Source: an uncultured Ectothiorhodospiraceae bacterium
GTDB taxonomy: Bacteria > Pseudomonadota > Gammaproteobacteria > Nitrococcales > Nitrococcaceae
DNA length: 39,157 nt
NCBI GenBank assembly: GCA_913056385.1
Contig: CAJXND010000016.1
Location: 1-39,157 of the forward strand
Reading direction: 5' to 3'
Of the stretch, positions 17,078-24,828 are shown piece after piece (the first letter of the stretch is position 1; each line of letters begins with the position of its first letter). A model generated the notes under the pieces. It was not told the DNA's origin. It ran no database searches and saw only the letters and a list, made by a program, of their open reading frames with translations. The position numbers and the translations under genes are program-made.

Positions 17078-18958
17078 ATGAGTCAAGACTACAAATCGCT
17101 ATACCACGAGTCGCTGAACAACCCCGAGGGCTTCTGGGCCGAACAGGCCGGCGCGGTGGACTGGGACCGGTCCTGGGACCGGGTCCTCGACGACAGCGAC
17201 GCCCCTTTCTATCGCTGGTTCTCGGGCGGCCGCCTCAATACCTGCCACAACGCGGTGGACCGGCATGTCGATGCCGGTCGCGGCGATCAGGACGCGCTGA
17301 TCTGGGATAGCCCGGCCACCGGACAGACCCGCCGCTACAGCTACGCCGAACTCCAGGATCAGGTGTCCCGGCTGGCCGGCGTGCTGAGGGATCTGGGCGT
17401 GGAGACCGGCGATCGCGTGATCGTCTATATGCCGATGGTGCCCGAGGCCGCCATGGCCATGCTGGCCTGCGCACGGATTGGTGCCATCCACTCCGTGGTT
17501 TTTGGCGGTTTTGCCGGGCCGGAGCTCGCCAAGCGCATCGACGATGCGGAACCGCGGGTCATCCTCTCGGCATCCTGCGGCATCGAGCCGAGCGGCGTGG
17601 TGGACTACAAGTCCCTGCTCGATGAGGCACTGGCGCGTGCGGATCATGCCGTCGAGCGGTGCCTGATCCTGCAGCGCGAAGTCCATCGCTGCGCGCTCGA
17701 TGCGGACCGGGATCTCGACTGGGAGGCGGCCATGGCCGAGGCGGCACCGGCGGCATGCGTGCCGGTGGATGCCAACCACCCGCTCTACATCCTCTATACC
17801 TCCGGGACTACCGGACGGCCCAAGGGCATCGTCCGCGACCATGGAGGACATGCCGTGGCGCTGCTCTGGACCATGCGCAACATCTACGGCGTCGCACCCG
17901 GCGAGGTCATGTTCACCGCTTCGGATGTCGGCTGGGTCGTGGGGCACTCCTACATTGTCTACGGCCCGTTGCTCAATGGCTCCACGACTATCATCTACGA
18001 GGGTAAGCCCATCGGTACACCGGATGCCGGCGCTTTCTGGCGGATCTGCGAGACCTACGGGGCGCGGGCGCTGTTCACGGCGCCGACGGCACTGCGGGCC
18101 ATCAAGAAGGAGGACCCGGAGGGCGAGTTCATCCATCGCCATGACCTGAGCAAGCTTCGCGCCTTCTTCCTGGCGGGTGAGCGATCCGACCCCGACAGTG
18201 TCCGTTGGGCGGATGGCCATCTGGGTGTCCCGATCCTCGACCATTGGTGGCAGACGGAGACCGGTTGGGCGATTGCGGGCTACCCCTATGGTCTCGAGGA
18301 GATGCCCGTGAAAATCGGCGCCGCCGGCCGACCCATGCCCGGCTACGACGTGCGCGTGCTTGACGAAGAGGGCGAGGAGATGCCGCGCGGCGAACTCGGC
18401 AACATCGTCATCCGTCTGCCGATGCCGCCTGGGACCATGCTCACGCTCTGGGGCAATCGCGAACGCCACCGCGACGGATACCTGACGCGCTACCCCGGTC
18501 ACTATCTCACCGGCGACTCCGGCGTGATCGATGAGGACGGCTATGTCCATATCATGAGCCGGATCGACGACGTGATTAACGTTGCCGGTCATCGCCTGTC
18601 CACCGGACGTCTCGAGGAGGTGCTGAGCGACCATCCGGCGGTAGTGGAGGCCGCGGTATTCGGGGTCAAGGACGCTACCAAGGGACAGCTGCCGATGGGG
18701 CTGGTGGTTCCGGGCAGCGCATTCGATGGTGACGACAGGGCGCTGGTGGCGGAGCTTGTCCAGCGCGTCCGCGAGGAGGTGGGACCCGTCGCCGCGTTCC
18801 GTCAGTGCGTGGTGGTCAAGCGCCTGCCCAAGACACGCTCGGGCAAGACCCTGCGCGGCACCATGCGCAGTATCGCCAACGGCGAGGAGTGGAATATGCC
18901 GGCCACCATCGATGACCCGGCGGTCCTTGATGAAATCGCGAGCTATCTCAAACGCTAA
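17078..18958 (+). CDS. prpE: Propionyl-CoA synthetase (acyl-CoA synthetase, PrpE family)
   Basis: A 626-residue AMP-forming acyl-CoA synthetase that activates propionate (or another short acid) to its CoA ester. It follows PrpE closely: FYRWFSGGRLNTCHNAVDRH near 44-63, VFGGFAGPELAKRIDDA at 141-157, the P-loop YTSGTTGRPKG at 240-250, DHWWQTETGWAI and the catalytic Lys590 in PKTRSGK. The last Lys is the target of acetylation in the family. The ATG at 17078 lies about 10 bases after GGAGGAG. The upstream BioY would supply biotin for propionyl-CoA carboxylase, which fits a propionate route, but no carboxylase gene is in the window. Confidence 0.9.
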   Translation: MSQDYKSLYHESLNNPEGFWAEQAGAVDWDRSWDRVLDDSDAPFYRWFSGGRLNTCHNAVDRHVDAGRGDQDALIWDSPATGQTRRYSYAELQDQVSRLAGVLRDLGVETGDRVIVYMPMVPEAAMAMLACARIGAIHSVVFGGFAGPELAKRIDDAEPRVILSASCGIEPSGVVDYKSLLDEALARADHAVERCLILQREVHRCALDADRDLDWEAAMAEAAPAACVPVDANHPLYILYTSGTTGRPKGIVRDHGGHAVALLWTMRNIYGVAPGEVMFTASDVGWVVGHSYIVYGPLLNGSTTIIYEGKPIGTPDAGAFWRICETYGARALFTAPTALRAIKKEDPEGEFIHRHDLSKLRAFFLAGERSDPDSVRWADGHLGVPILDHWWQTETGWAIAGYPYGLEEMPVKIGAAGRPMPGYDVRVLDEEGEEMPRGELGNIVIRLPMPPGTMLTLWGNRERHRDGYLTRYPGHYLTGDSGVIDEDGYVHIMSRIDDVINVAGHRLSTGRLEEVLSDHPAVVEAAVFGVKDATKGQLPMGLVVPGSAFDGDDRALVAELVQRVREEVGPVAAFRQCVVVKRLPKTRSGKTLRGTMRSIANGEEWNMPATIDDPAVLDEIASYLKR

Positions 18959-18964
18959 GGGATA

Positions 18965-19750
18965 CTAGTTAACGCCGAGTATCCAGCCCTCCCGGGGGGC
19001 AGCGGCCCGGCTCTCGGCGTCGAGCGCTGGCTCCAGCAGCGGCTGGAGCCAGCCTTCGCGGTCGCTGCGCTGCAGTGTCCGGGCCACAACCCAGGCATCA
19101 TGCTGATCCGGTGTCCGTCCCTCGCGGGGATAATCGGCCGACCAGATCGAGGGATAGATCTCGGCCAGGGCGGAGCGCCCCGGCGGGACCTGCCAGCCAT
19201 CAAAGGGCCAGGCATGCAGGCCGTCCCCACGCCGCTGTCGTAGCTGCCACAGCCAGGGCAGTCCGGCATGGGTGGATTTGGCCACGGAGCCCGGCACGTC
19301 GAAATGGAAGACTGACTTGGCACCGACGCGCCTCTCCGCATGACGGCGCCACCGGGCGTCCCCGGATCGGGTCGGTCCGTTCCCGATGATGCCGTCGCGC
19401 ACCTGCTGTACGGTCACGCCAGGCCTGTCGGTGGGGTGGTGGGTGCGGAAATCCGCCAGGAAACCATCCCATCCGCCGGCCACTGCATGTTCGGCATGCC
19501 AGGCGATGGGGAAGGCGAAACCGTGGTCGATACCGACCAGGACCGGCACTTCATCGTCCAGCATGTCGAGGAGCCATTCCGCCAGCGACCGACGGCTCCA
19601 GTGGCGGCGGCCGTCGGCGGTTGGCCGTCGTTCCCGCGGCGGTTCGCCACCGTCGGCGCTGTAGACCCGCAGCCCGGTCAGGCCCTTCTCCGGCGTCGCG
19701 GCACCGGAGTAGTCGATGCCGATGTAGCGCTGGAAGGCCGGCGGTGCCAA
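18965..19750 (-). CDS. DUF429-like protein (predicted RNase H-fold)
   Basis: A 261-residue protein with an RNase H-like opening, YIGIDYSGA (9-17), a second acidic motif VGIDHGFAFP (72-81) and a later AEIYPS. These match the DUF429 family, for which a nuclease-like fold has been predicted but no activity is established. No ATG is available near the start; I use the TTG at 19750, four bases after the stop codon of the amine oxidase gene, which suggests coupled translation. It is the last gene of a five-gene minus-strand operon and ends six bases from convergent prpE. Confidence 0.65.
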   Translation of the reverse strand: MAPPAFQRYIGIDYSGAATPEKGLTGLRVYSADGGEPPRERRPTADGRRHWSRRSLAEWLLDMLDDEVPVLVGIDHGFAFPIAWHAEHAVAGGWDGFLADFRTHHPTDRPGVTVQQVRDGIIGNGPTRSGDARWRRHAERRVGAKSVFHFDVPGSVAKSTHAGLPWLWQLRQRRGDGLHAWPFDGWQVPPGRSALAEIYPSIWSADYPREGRTPDQHDAWVVARTLQRSDREGWLQPLLEPALDAESRAAAPREGWILGVN

Positions 19751-19753
19751 CGC

Positions 19754-20833
19754 TCAGGCCGCCCCTTGCAGGCGCTGGACGGCCGCGCGTGCCGCGGCTT
19801 CGCCGGCCAGCAGGGCGCCCTCGATCAGCCCTGGGCTCTGCTCGGCGGTCTCGGCGGCACAGAACCACAGGCGCCCGTCGAGATGCCCCGCGCGCAACGC
19901 GTCGGGCCCGACCCGCGGGTGTTCCGGTGGCCCATGACGATCGGCGTCGGCGCAGATCCATGTTTCCTCCGCCCAGTCATGGATGACCACCTCGCTTGGC
20001 AGCGCGGCATCGGGACCGAGGCAGCGGGTGAGCTGCGCGATGATGGCCTCGCGGAGTGGCGCGCGATCACGGTGTTCCGGCGGCGTCGCCACGAAGCCGA
20101 ACAAGGCCGCCCCGCCCTCGGGGGCGGTGTGGTCATGAGCCTCGAACAGCGGGCCGAGACGACTGGCGATACGGCCCGAGAGCCCGGACTCCCGCCAGAA
20201 CGGGCGGGGGTAGCGGATGACCGCCTTGGCTTGTGCGGCCATCCAGGTCGGCATCGCCCCAAGCGTGTCCTGGAGCTGGGGGCTGACCTCCGGCGGCAGC
20301 TGGATTCGTTCCGCCACGATGCGCAGGGGGGCGGCGATCAGGACCCGCTCCGCGAGCAGTGGCGGTTGACCGGGCGCCTCGATCTGCAGCCGCCCGTCTT
20401 CGTGACGGTGGATGGCGCTCACGGCGCAGCCGGTCTGTATGGTGTCGTCGGGCAGCGCAGCGGCCATGGCATCAACCAGGGCGCCGGGTCCGGGGGCGAT
20501 ACGGGCCATACCGTGCTGTCCGGGCAGTGGCTGGCGGACAGGCCCGTCGGCAAAGCCATCCAATACCGCCTCGCCATGGTCGTACTGCTCGAATGTATCG
20601 AGGCCCAGCTTCTCCAGCCAGCGCGGCACGCCGGGCTGGAATGGCGGCCAGATCCAGGTGGGCCCCAGATCGCCGACGATTCCGCCGCCGGCTGAGCGGA
20701 GACTGTCGATCCGCCCGCCAATGCGATCGCTGGCCTCAAGGAGCCGCGACGGGATACCGGTTTCATGGGCAACGCGTGCCGCGGTCAGGCCGGCCAGGCC
20801 AGCGCCGATAATGGCCAGTTGGGTTTCCGTCAT
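19754..20833 (-). CDS. FAD-dependent amine oxidase / NAD(P)-binding oxidoreductase
   Basis: A 359-residue flavoprotein of the amino-oxidase family. The dinucleotide-binding GAGLAG (10-15) is followed by Glu33 and the diagnostic GGRID (39-43). The C-terminal part contains WICADADRHGPPEHPRVGP and the FAD-contact region WFCAAETAEQSPGLIEGAL. It is shorter than monoamine oxidases (about 450 residues), so the substrate-binding domain is reduced. Substrate unknown. The gene begins nine bases after the BCCT transporter stop, which makes an imported quaternary amine or its product a possible substrate (inference). Confidence 0.82.
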   Translation of the reverse strand: MTETQLAIIGAGLAGLTAARVAHETGIPSRLLEASDRIGGRIDSLRSAGGGIVGDLGPTWIWPPFQPGVPRWLEKLGLDTFEQYDHGEAVLDGFADGPVRQPLPGQHGMARIAPGPGALVDAMAAALPDDTIQTGCAVSAIHRHEDGRLQIEAPGQPPLLAERVLIAAPLRIVAERIQLPPEVSPQLQDTLGAMPTWMAAQAKAVIRYPRPFWRESGLSGRIASRLGPLFEAHDHTAPEGGAALFGFVATPPEHRDRAPLREAIIAQLTRCLGPDAALPSEVVIHDWAEETWICADADRHGPPEHPRVGPDALRAGHLDGRLWFCAAETAEQSPGLIEGALLAGEAAARAAVQRLQGAA

Positions 20834-20842
20834 GTTGGTCCG

Positions 20843-22390
20843 TTACTGCAGTGAGGGTGTGACGCCGGGTACACGGTACTCGCGGCGGAGTGCGCGTAAC
20901 AGGCTGACGCAGCAGATCACCAGGATGATCGCCACCGGGAACCCCGCGGTCAGGGCGCCGGTCTGCAGGCTCTGCAGTGCCTCCTGGCCGCCCACCAGCA
21001 GCAGCGTGGCGGCCACGGCGCCTTCGGTGATGCCCCAGATCACCCGCTGGCGGCGGGGCGAGTGTTTGGCACCCCGGGAGATCAATGAATCGACCACGAA
21101 CGTTCCGGAGTCGGAGGAGGTGACGAAGTAGGTTGCGATCAGCAGTGTCGCGAGGGCCGATGAGAGGGTCGTCCAGGGAAGTTCGGCGAGCGTGCGGTAG
21201 AGCGCCACGGTGGTGTCCTCGTTCACCGCGGCCGCGAGCCCCTCGGTGGTGCCCAACACCTCCATGTGCAGCGCCGTTCCGCCGAAGATCGTCAGCCACA
21301 CGAACACGAACAGCGTTGGCAGGGCAAGCACGCCGACGATGAACTCGCGGATCGTGCGGCCGCGGGAGATACGCGCGATGAAGATGCCGACGAACGGTGA
21401 CCAGGCAATCCACCAGCCCCAGTAGAACATCGTCCAGTCTTTCTGCCATTCACTGCCGTTGATGGCTCCGGTGTGGAGACTCATCCCCACGATCTGCTGC
21501 AGGTAGCCCCCGGTGGAGTCGAGCAGAAAGCGGATGAGAAAAAGCGTGGGGCCGGCAAGGAAGATGAACGCCATGAACACCAGCGCCAGGATCAGGTTGA
21601 ACATGCTCAGCCATTTCAGCCCCCGGTCCAGCCCCGAGATCACGGAGATGACCGCAAACCCGGTAATCGTGGCGATGATGGCCACCTGCCAGATCGGTGC
21701 GACCGGCATGCCTATCAGGATGTTGAGGCCGGTATTGAGCTGCATCGCGCCGAATCCGAGCGAGGTGGCGAGGCCGAAGAGCGTACCGAAGACGGCGAGG
21801 ATATCGATGACGTGCCCGATGGGGCCGTAGATGCGGTCGCCGAGCAGCGGGTAGAAGATCGATCGGATGGTCAACGGCAGGCGGTGGCGGAAGCTGAAGT
21901 AGGCTACCGAGAGTCCCAGGACCACGTAGACCGCCCAGGCGTGCAGCCCCCAGTGATAGAAGGTGTAGATCATCGCCTGCCGCGCCGCCGCTGGCGTCCC
22001 GCCGGCACCGCTCGGCGGGTTCTGGTAGTGCAGGATCGGCTCGGCGATGCTCCAGAACACCAGCCCGATCCCCATGCCGGCGCTGAAGAGCATGGCGAAC
22101 CAGGCGGTGAAGCGGAACTGCGGGCGGTCGTTGGGCTGGCCAAGCCTGATGCTCCCGTAGCGGCTGAAACCGAGCCAGAGCAGAAAGCCGACAAAGAAAG
22201 TGACCGCCAGCAGATAGCTCCAGCCCAGGTATTCGGTGATGAACGCGTTCAGACGCGAGAAGGCCAGACTGGCGGTATCCGGTAGCAGCACGCCGAAGGC
22301 GACGAAACCGCCGATGATCAGCGCCGAGGCCGTGAATACGGTCGGGTTGACCGTGGCAAAGAAGGCATCCGCGCGATATGGCCGGGTCAT
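20843..22390 (-). CDS. BCCT-family betaine/choline/carnitine transporter
   Basis: A 515-residue, roughly 12-span secondary carrier. Family signatures are clear: FSAGMGIGLVFWSIAEPI near 100, and the tryptophan-rich box WTMFYWGWWIAWSPFVGIFI followed by ARISRGRTIREF. The GMGIG stretch (rather than GMGIR) is typical of Na+-coupled members such as BetP. There is no long C-terminal osmosensing tail, so turgor control like that of BetP is unlikely. It imports glycine betaine, choline, ectoine or similar solutes across the inner membrane; the exact solute cannot be told. The ATG is three bases after the stop of the PEBP gene. Confidence 0.92.
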   Translation of the reverse strand: MTRPYRADAFFATVNPTVFTASALIIGGFVAFGVLLPDTASLAFSRLNAFITEYLGWSYLLAVTFFVGFLLWLGFSRYGSIRLGQPNDRPQFRFTAWFAMLFSAGMGIGLVFWSIAEPILHYQNPPSGAGGTPAAARQAMIYTFYHWGLHAWAVYVVLGLSVAYFSFRHRLPLTIRSIFYPLLGDRIYGPIGHVIDILAVFGTLFGLATSLGFGAMQLNTGLNILIGMPVAPIWQVAIIATITGFAVISVISGLDRGLKWLSMFNLILALVFMAFIFLAGPTLFLIRFLLDSTGGYLQQIVGMSLHTGAINGSEWQKDWTMFYWGWWIAWSPFVGIFIARISRGRTIREFIVGVLALPTLFVFVWLTIFGGTALHMEVLGTTEGLAAAVNEDTTVALYRTLAELPWTTLSSALATLLIATYFVTSSDSGTFVVDSLISRGAKHSPRRQRVIWGITEGAVAATLLLVGGQEALQSLQTGALTAGFPVAIILVICCVSLLRALRREYRVPGVTPSLQ

Positions 22391-22393
22391 GGC

Positions 22394-22846
22394 CTAGCCC
22401 CCCTCCCGTGTTCGGGAGATACCGCCCTCCAGCGTCGCCGTTGCCAGGACATGACCCCGGATCGCCGTATCGAACTGGCGCCGCGTCGCGCCCGCGGTCA
22501 GCGCCAGAATCCGGTCGAGCGCCAGCAGCGTGAAGCGATAGACATGTCTGCCCTCCGGCGGGATCGGGCCCTTGTAGCCGGTCTTGCCGAAGCCGTTCAT
22601 GCCCACGATCGCCTCGTCCGGCAGATCCACTGCACTGATGCAGGCCGTCGCGGGTGGCAGGTTCCAGGCGAGCCAGTGCGTGAGTTCGCCGACCGGCGAA
22701 TCCAGGTCCTCCAGCAGCAGGGCGAGGCTCGCCGCCGTGCCGGGGACGTCATGGATCTCCAGCGGCGGCATGCGATTCTCGTTGGCCGCGGACATGCTCC
22801 AGGGCAGCTCGCCGCCGTCGGAGAATTCCGGACTACTGAGGTGCAT
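22394..22846 (-). CDS. YbhB/YbcL-type phosphatidylethanolamine-binding-like protein
   Basis: A 150-residue PEBP-fold protein. It has the ligand-pocket motifs LLLEDLDSPVGELTHWLAWNLPP-like region (about 43-65) and GKTGYKGPIPPEG-H-Y-F (about 87-105). There is no signal peptide, so it is cytoplasmic. Function is unknown in bacteria. It is wedged between DUF2237 (its ATG directly abuts that stop codon) and the BCCT gene, in one operon. Confidence 0.85.
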   Translation of the reverse strand: MHLSSPEFSDGGELPWSMSAANENRMPPLEIHDVPGTAASLALLLEDLDSPVGELTHWLAWNLPPATACISAVDLPDEAIVGMNGFGKTGYKGPIPPEGRHVYRFTLLALDRILALTAGATRRQFDTAIRGHVLATATLEGGISRTREGG

Positions 22847-23233
22847 CTAGCCGCCGTCCGGCGCGTTTCGGTCGAAACGCTGCAGTGTCGCGAGATCAAT
22901 CACGGCGAGCGTCTCTTCATGGGTTGCCGCCAGGTCCACGGGCGGGGCCACGCCGGCCCGATAGGCCTCCAGCCAGCGGCCGGCACACAGGCACCAGCGA
23001 TCGCCGGGCTTGAGACCCGGGAAATCGGCGAATGGCACGGGGGCGGTGAGGTCGTTGCCGCGGCTGCGGGAAAAGGAGAGGAAGCCTTCGGTGACAATCG
23101 CGCACACGGTGTGCATGCCACCATCCTCATGACCGGTATTGCAGCAGCCATCGCGGAAAAAACCCGTGACCGGGTCCTTACCGCAGGACTGCAGTTCCTC
23201 TCCGAAGACATTGGTGCTGCTGAACTTTCCCAT
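22847..23233 (-). CDS. DUF2237 family protein
   Basis: A 128-residue protein matching DUF2237: NVFGEELQSCG, the highly conserved DPVTGFFRDGCCNTGHEDGG, HTVCAIVTEGFLSFS and PGLKPGDRWCLCAGRW. Six Cys (17, 30, 31, 44, 81, 83), including CC and CxC pairs, suggest metal binding or redox chemistry, but no function is established. I chose the ATG at 23233, the family-typical start. A TATACT box ends only seven bases upstream (23246-23241), so the mRNA may be nearly leaderless. First gene of the five-gene operon. Confidence 0.85.
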   Translation of the reverse strand: MGKFSSTNVFGEELQSCGKDPVTGFFRDGCCNTGHEDGGMHTVCAIVTEGFLSFSRSRGNDLTAPVPFADFPGLKPGDRWCLCAGRWLEAYRAGVAPPVDLAATHEETLAVIDLATLQRFDRNAPDGG

Positions 23234-23240
23234 GGCAACG

Positions 23241-23246
23241 AGTATA
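23241..23246 (-). promoter_or_regulatory. -10 box directly before the DUF2237 operon start
   Basis: TATACT (5/6 consensus) on the minus strand ends seven bases before the ATG at 23233. Initiation at the usual distance would fall at or one base before the start codon. The -35 (GGTGAC, 17 bases upstream) is weak. Confidence 0.4.
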
Positions 23247-23325
23247 CGCCTCATGGCAATCCGGTCACCAAGCAACGCCCGTTTTGTTGAAATGGGAAAA
23301 AGAATCCCGGAAACTCGAAATCCAG

Positions 23326-23408
23326 CGCAGGCGGGAGAGTCCGGCATTCGATGCCGGCGCCGAAGGAGCAACCGCCCCGGAATCTCTCAGGCAACCGGAC
23401 CGCCTGCG
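23326..23408 (+). ncRNA. Glycine riboswitch, aptamer 1 (intact)
   Basis: All hallmarks of the glycine aptamer are present. P1 is a 9-bp stem (CGCAGGCGG 23326-23334 with CCGCCTGCG 23400-23408). P2 pairs GAGAG (23335-23339) with CTCTC (23484-23488-type element of this copy lies at 23384-23388). P3 is CCGGCA-TTCGA-TGCCGG (23341-23357). The conserved core CGCCGAAGGAGCAA and CTCTCAGGCAACCGGAC follow. It lies about 160 bases upstream of the dehydrogenase gene on the same strand. Confidence 0.93.
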
Positions 23409-23417
23409 TGTTGAACA

Positions 23418-23513
23418 TTCCGAAAAGCAGCCGGTCACAATCCCCGGCTCGCCGAAGGAGCAAGCGGTCGCGGTACCCATCGCGCCGTGAATCTCTCAGG
23501 CACCAGGACGGAA
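23418..23513 (+). ncRNA. Glycine riboswitch, aptamer 2 (degenerate P2)
   Basis: A second aptamer follows a nine-base linker. It keeps P1 (TTCCG 23418-23422 with CGGAA 23509-23513), P3 (AGCCGG 23429-23434 with CCGGCT 23444-23449), the core CGCCGAAGGAGCAAG, a CGCG-paired P3b and ATCTCTCAGGCACCAGGAC. However the GGAGAG element that should pair with CTCTC is replaced by AAAAGC (23423-23428), so P2 cannot form normally. Glycine binding by this copy is doubtful. Confidence 0.85.
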
Positions 23514-23516
23514 GGG

Positions 23517-23544
23517 GCACGGGTCGCCGCAGGGCGACGGGTGC
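23517..23544 (+). promoter_or_regulatory. Expression-platform hairpin of the glycine riboswitch
   Basis: GTCGCC-GCAG-GGCGAC (23523-23538), extended by GCAC/GTGC around a GG/GG mismatch, forms a stable hairpin between aptamer 2 and the ribosome-binding site GGGAG. There is no T-run, so control of translation or of an alternative fold is likelier than simple termination. Confidence 0.5.
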
Positions 23545-23569
23545 ACATTACCGGACTGGGAGATCGACG

Positions 23570-24805
23570 ATGAACCCTATTGCAGTCATCGGCGGCGGAA
23601 TCACGGGCATCACGACGGCCTACGCACTCATCAACCGCGGCTTCGAGGTCACGGTCTTCGAGCGCAACCGCTACGCGGCAATGGAAACCTCCTTTGCCAA
23701 CGGGGGTCAGCTCTCGGCGTCCAACGCCGAGGTGTGGAACCACTGGCCCACCATCATGAAGGGCCTGCGCTGGATGCTGCGGGCCGACGCCCCGCTGCTG
23801 GTCAACCCGAAGCCTTCCTGGCACAAGCTCTCCTGGTTTGCCGAGTTCGTCGCCGCCACAAGGCACTACGCGGATAACACCGCCGAGACCGCCCGCCTGG
23901 CCATCGCCGCGCGGGATTACCTCTTTGACTGGGGGCGCCAGGAGGGCATCGAGTTCGACCTCGAGCAGCGCGGCATCCTGCACATCTATCGCGACCGGGC
24001 CGGCTTCGATCACGCCGCGGAGGTCACCCGCCTGCTGGCGAGGGGCGGGCTGGAGCGCCGTGCCGTCTCGCCGGAGGAAATGCGGGCGATTGAGCCCAAC
24101 CTGCGGGGCGACTACTACGGCGGTTTCTATACCGAGAGCGACAGCACCGGCGACATCCACAAGTTCACCCATGGGCTTGCGCAGGCCGTCGAGCGGCGGG
24201 GTGCCCGCATGCGTTACGACTGCCCGATTCGCGATGTCGGTACCGCGGATGCGGGTGCATGGGTGGAAACCGCCGAGGGGCGCGAATCGTTCGATGGCGT
24301 CGTGGTCTGTGCCGGCGTCGGCAGCCGTGGTCTGGCGGCGCGGTTCGGAGACCGCCTCAACGTCTATCCCGTCAAGGGCTACTCCATCACCGTCGAGCTC
24401 GAGGACGAGGCCTCCCGGGATGCCGCTCCCTGGATGAGCCTGCTCGATGACGAGACCAAGCTGGTCTCGAGTCGGCTCGGCGAGGACCGGTTCCGGGTGG
24501 CCGGCACCGCCGAGTTCAACGGCTATAACCGGGACATCCGCGACGACCGCATCCGTCCCCTGCTGGACTGGGTCAAGCAGTGCTTCCCCGATGTCAGCAC
24601 CCGTCAGGCCATCCCCTGGGCGGGTCTGCGGCCGATGATGCCGAACATGATGCCGCGGGTCGGTGAAGGCCGGCATCCCGGTGTGTTCTACAACACCGGC
24701 CATGGCCATCTGGGCTGGACCCTCTCCGCGGTGACCGCCGAGCAGATCGCTGGTGTCGTTCAGGCATCGCGCGCGGACAGCCTGGTCGCCAGTCCCGCCT
24801 CCTGA
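23570..24805 (+). CDS. DadA-type D-amino-acid (or glycine) dehydrogenase, FAD subunit
   Basis: A 411-residue FAD-dependent dehydrogenase of the DadA family that oxidises D-amino acids to keto acids and passes electrons to the membrane. GGGITG (8-13) and Glu31 form the FAD site, SFANGGQLSASNAEVWN (about 41-57) is the DadA hallmark, and WAGLRPMMPNMMPRVG is near the C-terminus. The ATG at 23570 has GGGAG at 8 bases; the open frame continues upstream only through riboswitch RNA. Regulation by a glycine riboswitch suggests glycine itself is a physiological substrate, giving glyoxylate and ammonia, or that the enzyme relieves glycine excess. That is inference; it might also act on D-alanine. Confidence 0.88.
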   Translation: MNPIAVIGGGITGITTAYALINRGFEVTVFERNRYAAMETSFANGGQLSASNAEVWNHWPTIMKGLRWMLRADAPLLVNPKPSWHKLSWFAEFVAATRHYADNTAETARLAIAARDYLFDWGRQEGIEFDLEQRGILHIYRDRAGFDHAAEVTRLLARGGLERRAVSPEEMRAIEPNLRGDYYGGFYTESDSTGDIHKFTHGLAQAVERRGARMRYDCPIRDVGTADAGAWVETAEGRESFDGVVVCAGVGSRGLAARFGDRLNVYPVKGYSITVELEDEASRDAAPWMSLLDDETKLVSSRLGEDRFRVAGTAEFNGYNRDIRDDRIRPLLDWVKQCFPDVSTRQAIPWAGLRPMMPNMMPRVGEGRHPGVFYNTGHGHLGWTLSAVTAEQIAGVVQASRADSLVASPAS

Positions 24806-24828
24806 CGCATGGCTGCCGGGCATTGCGG

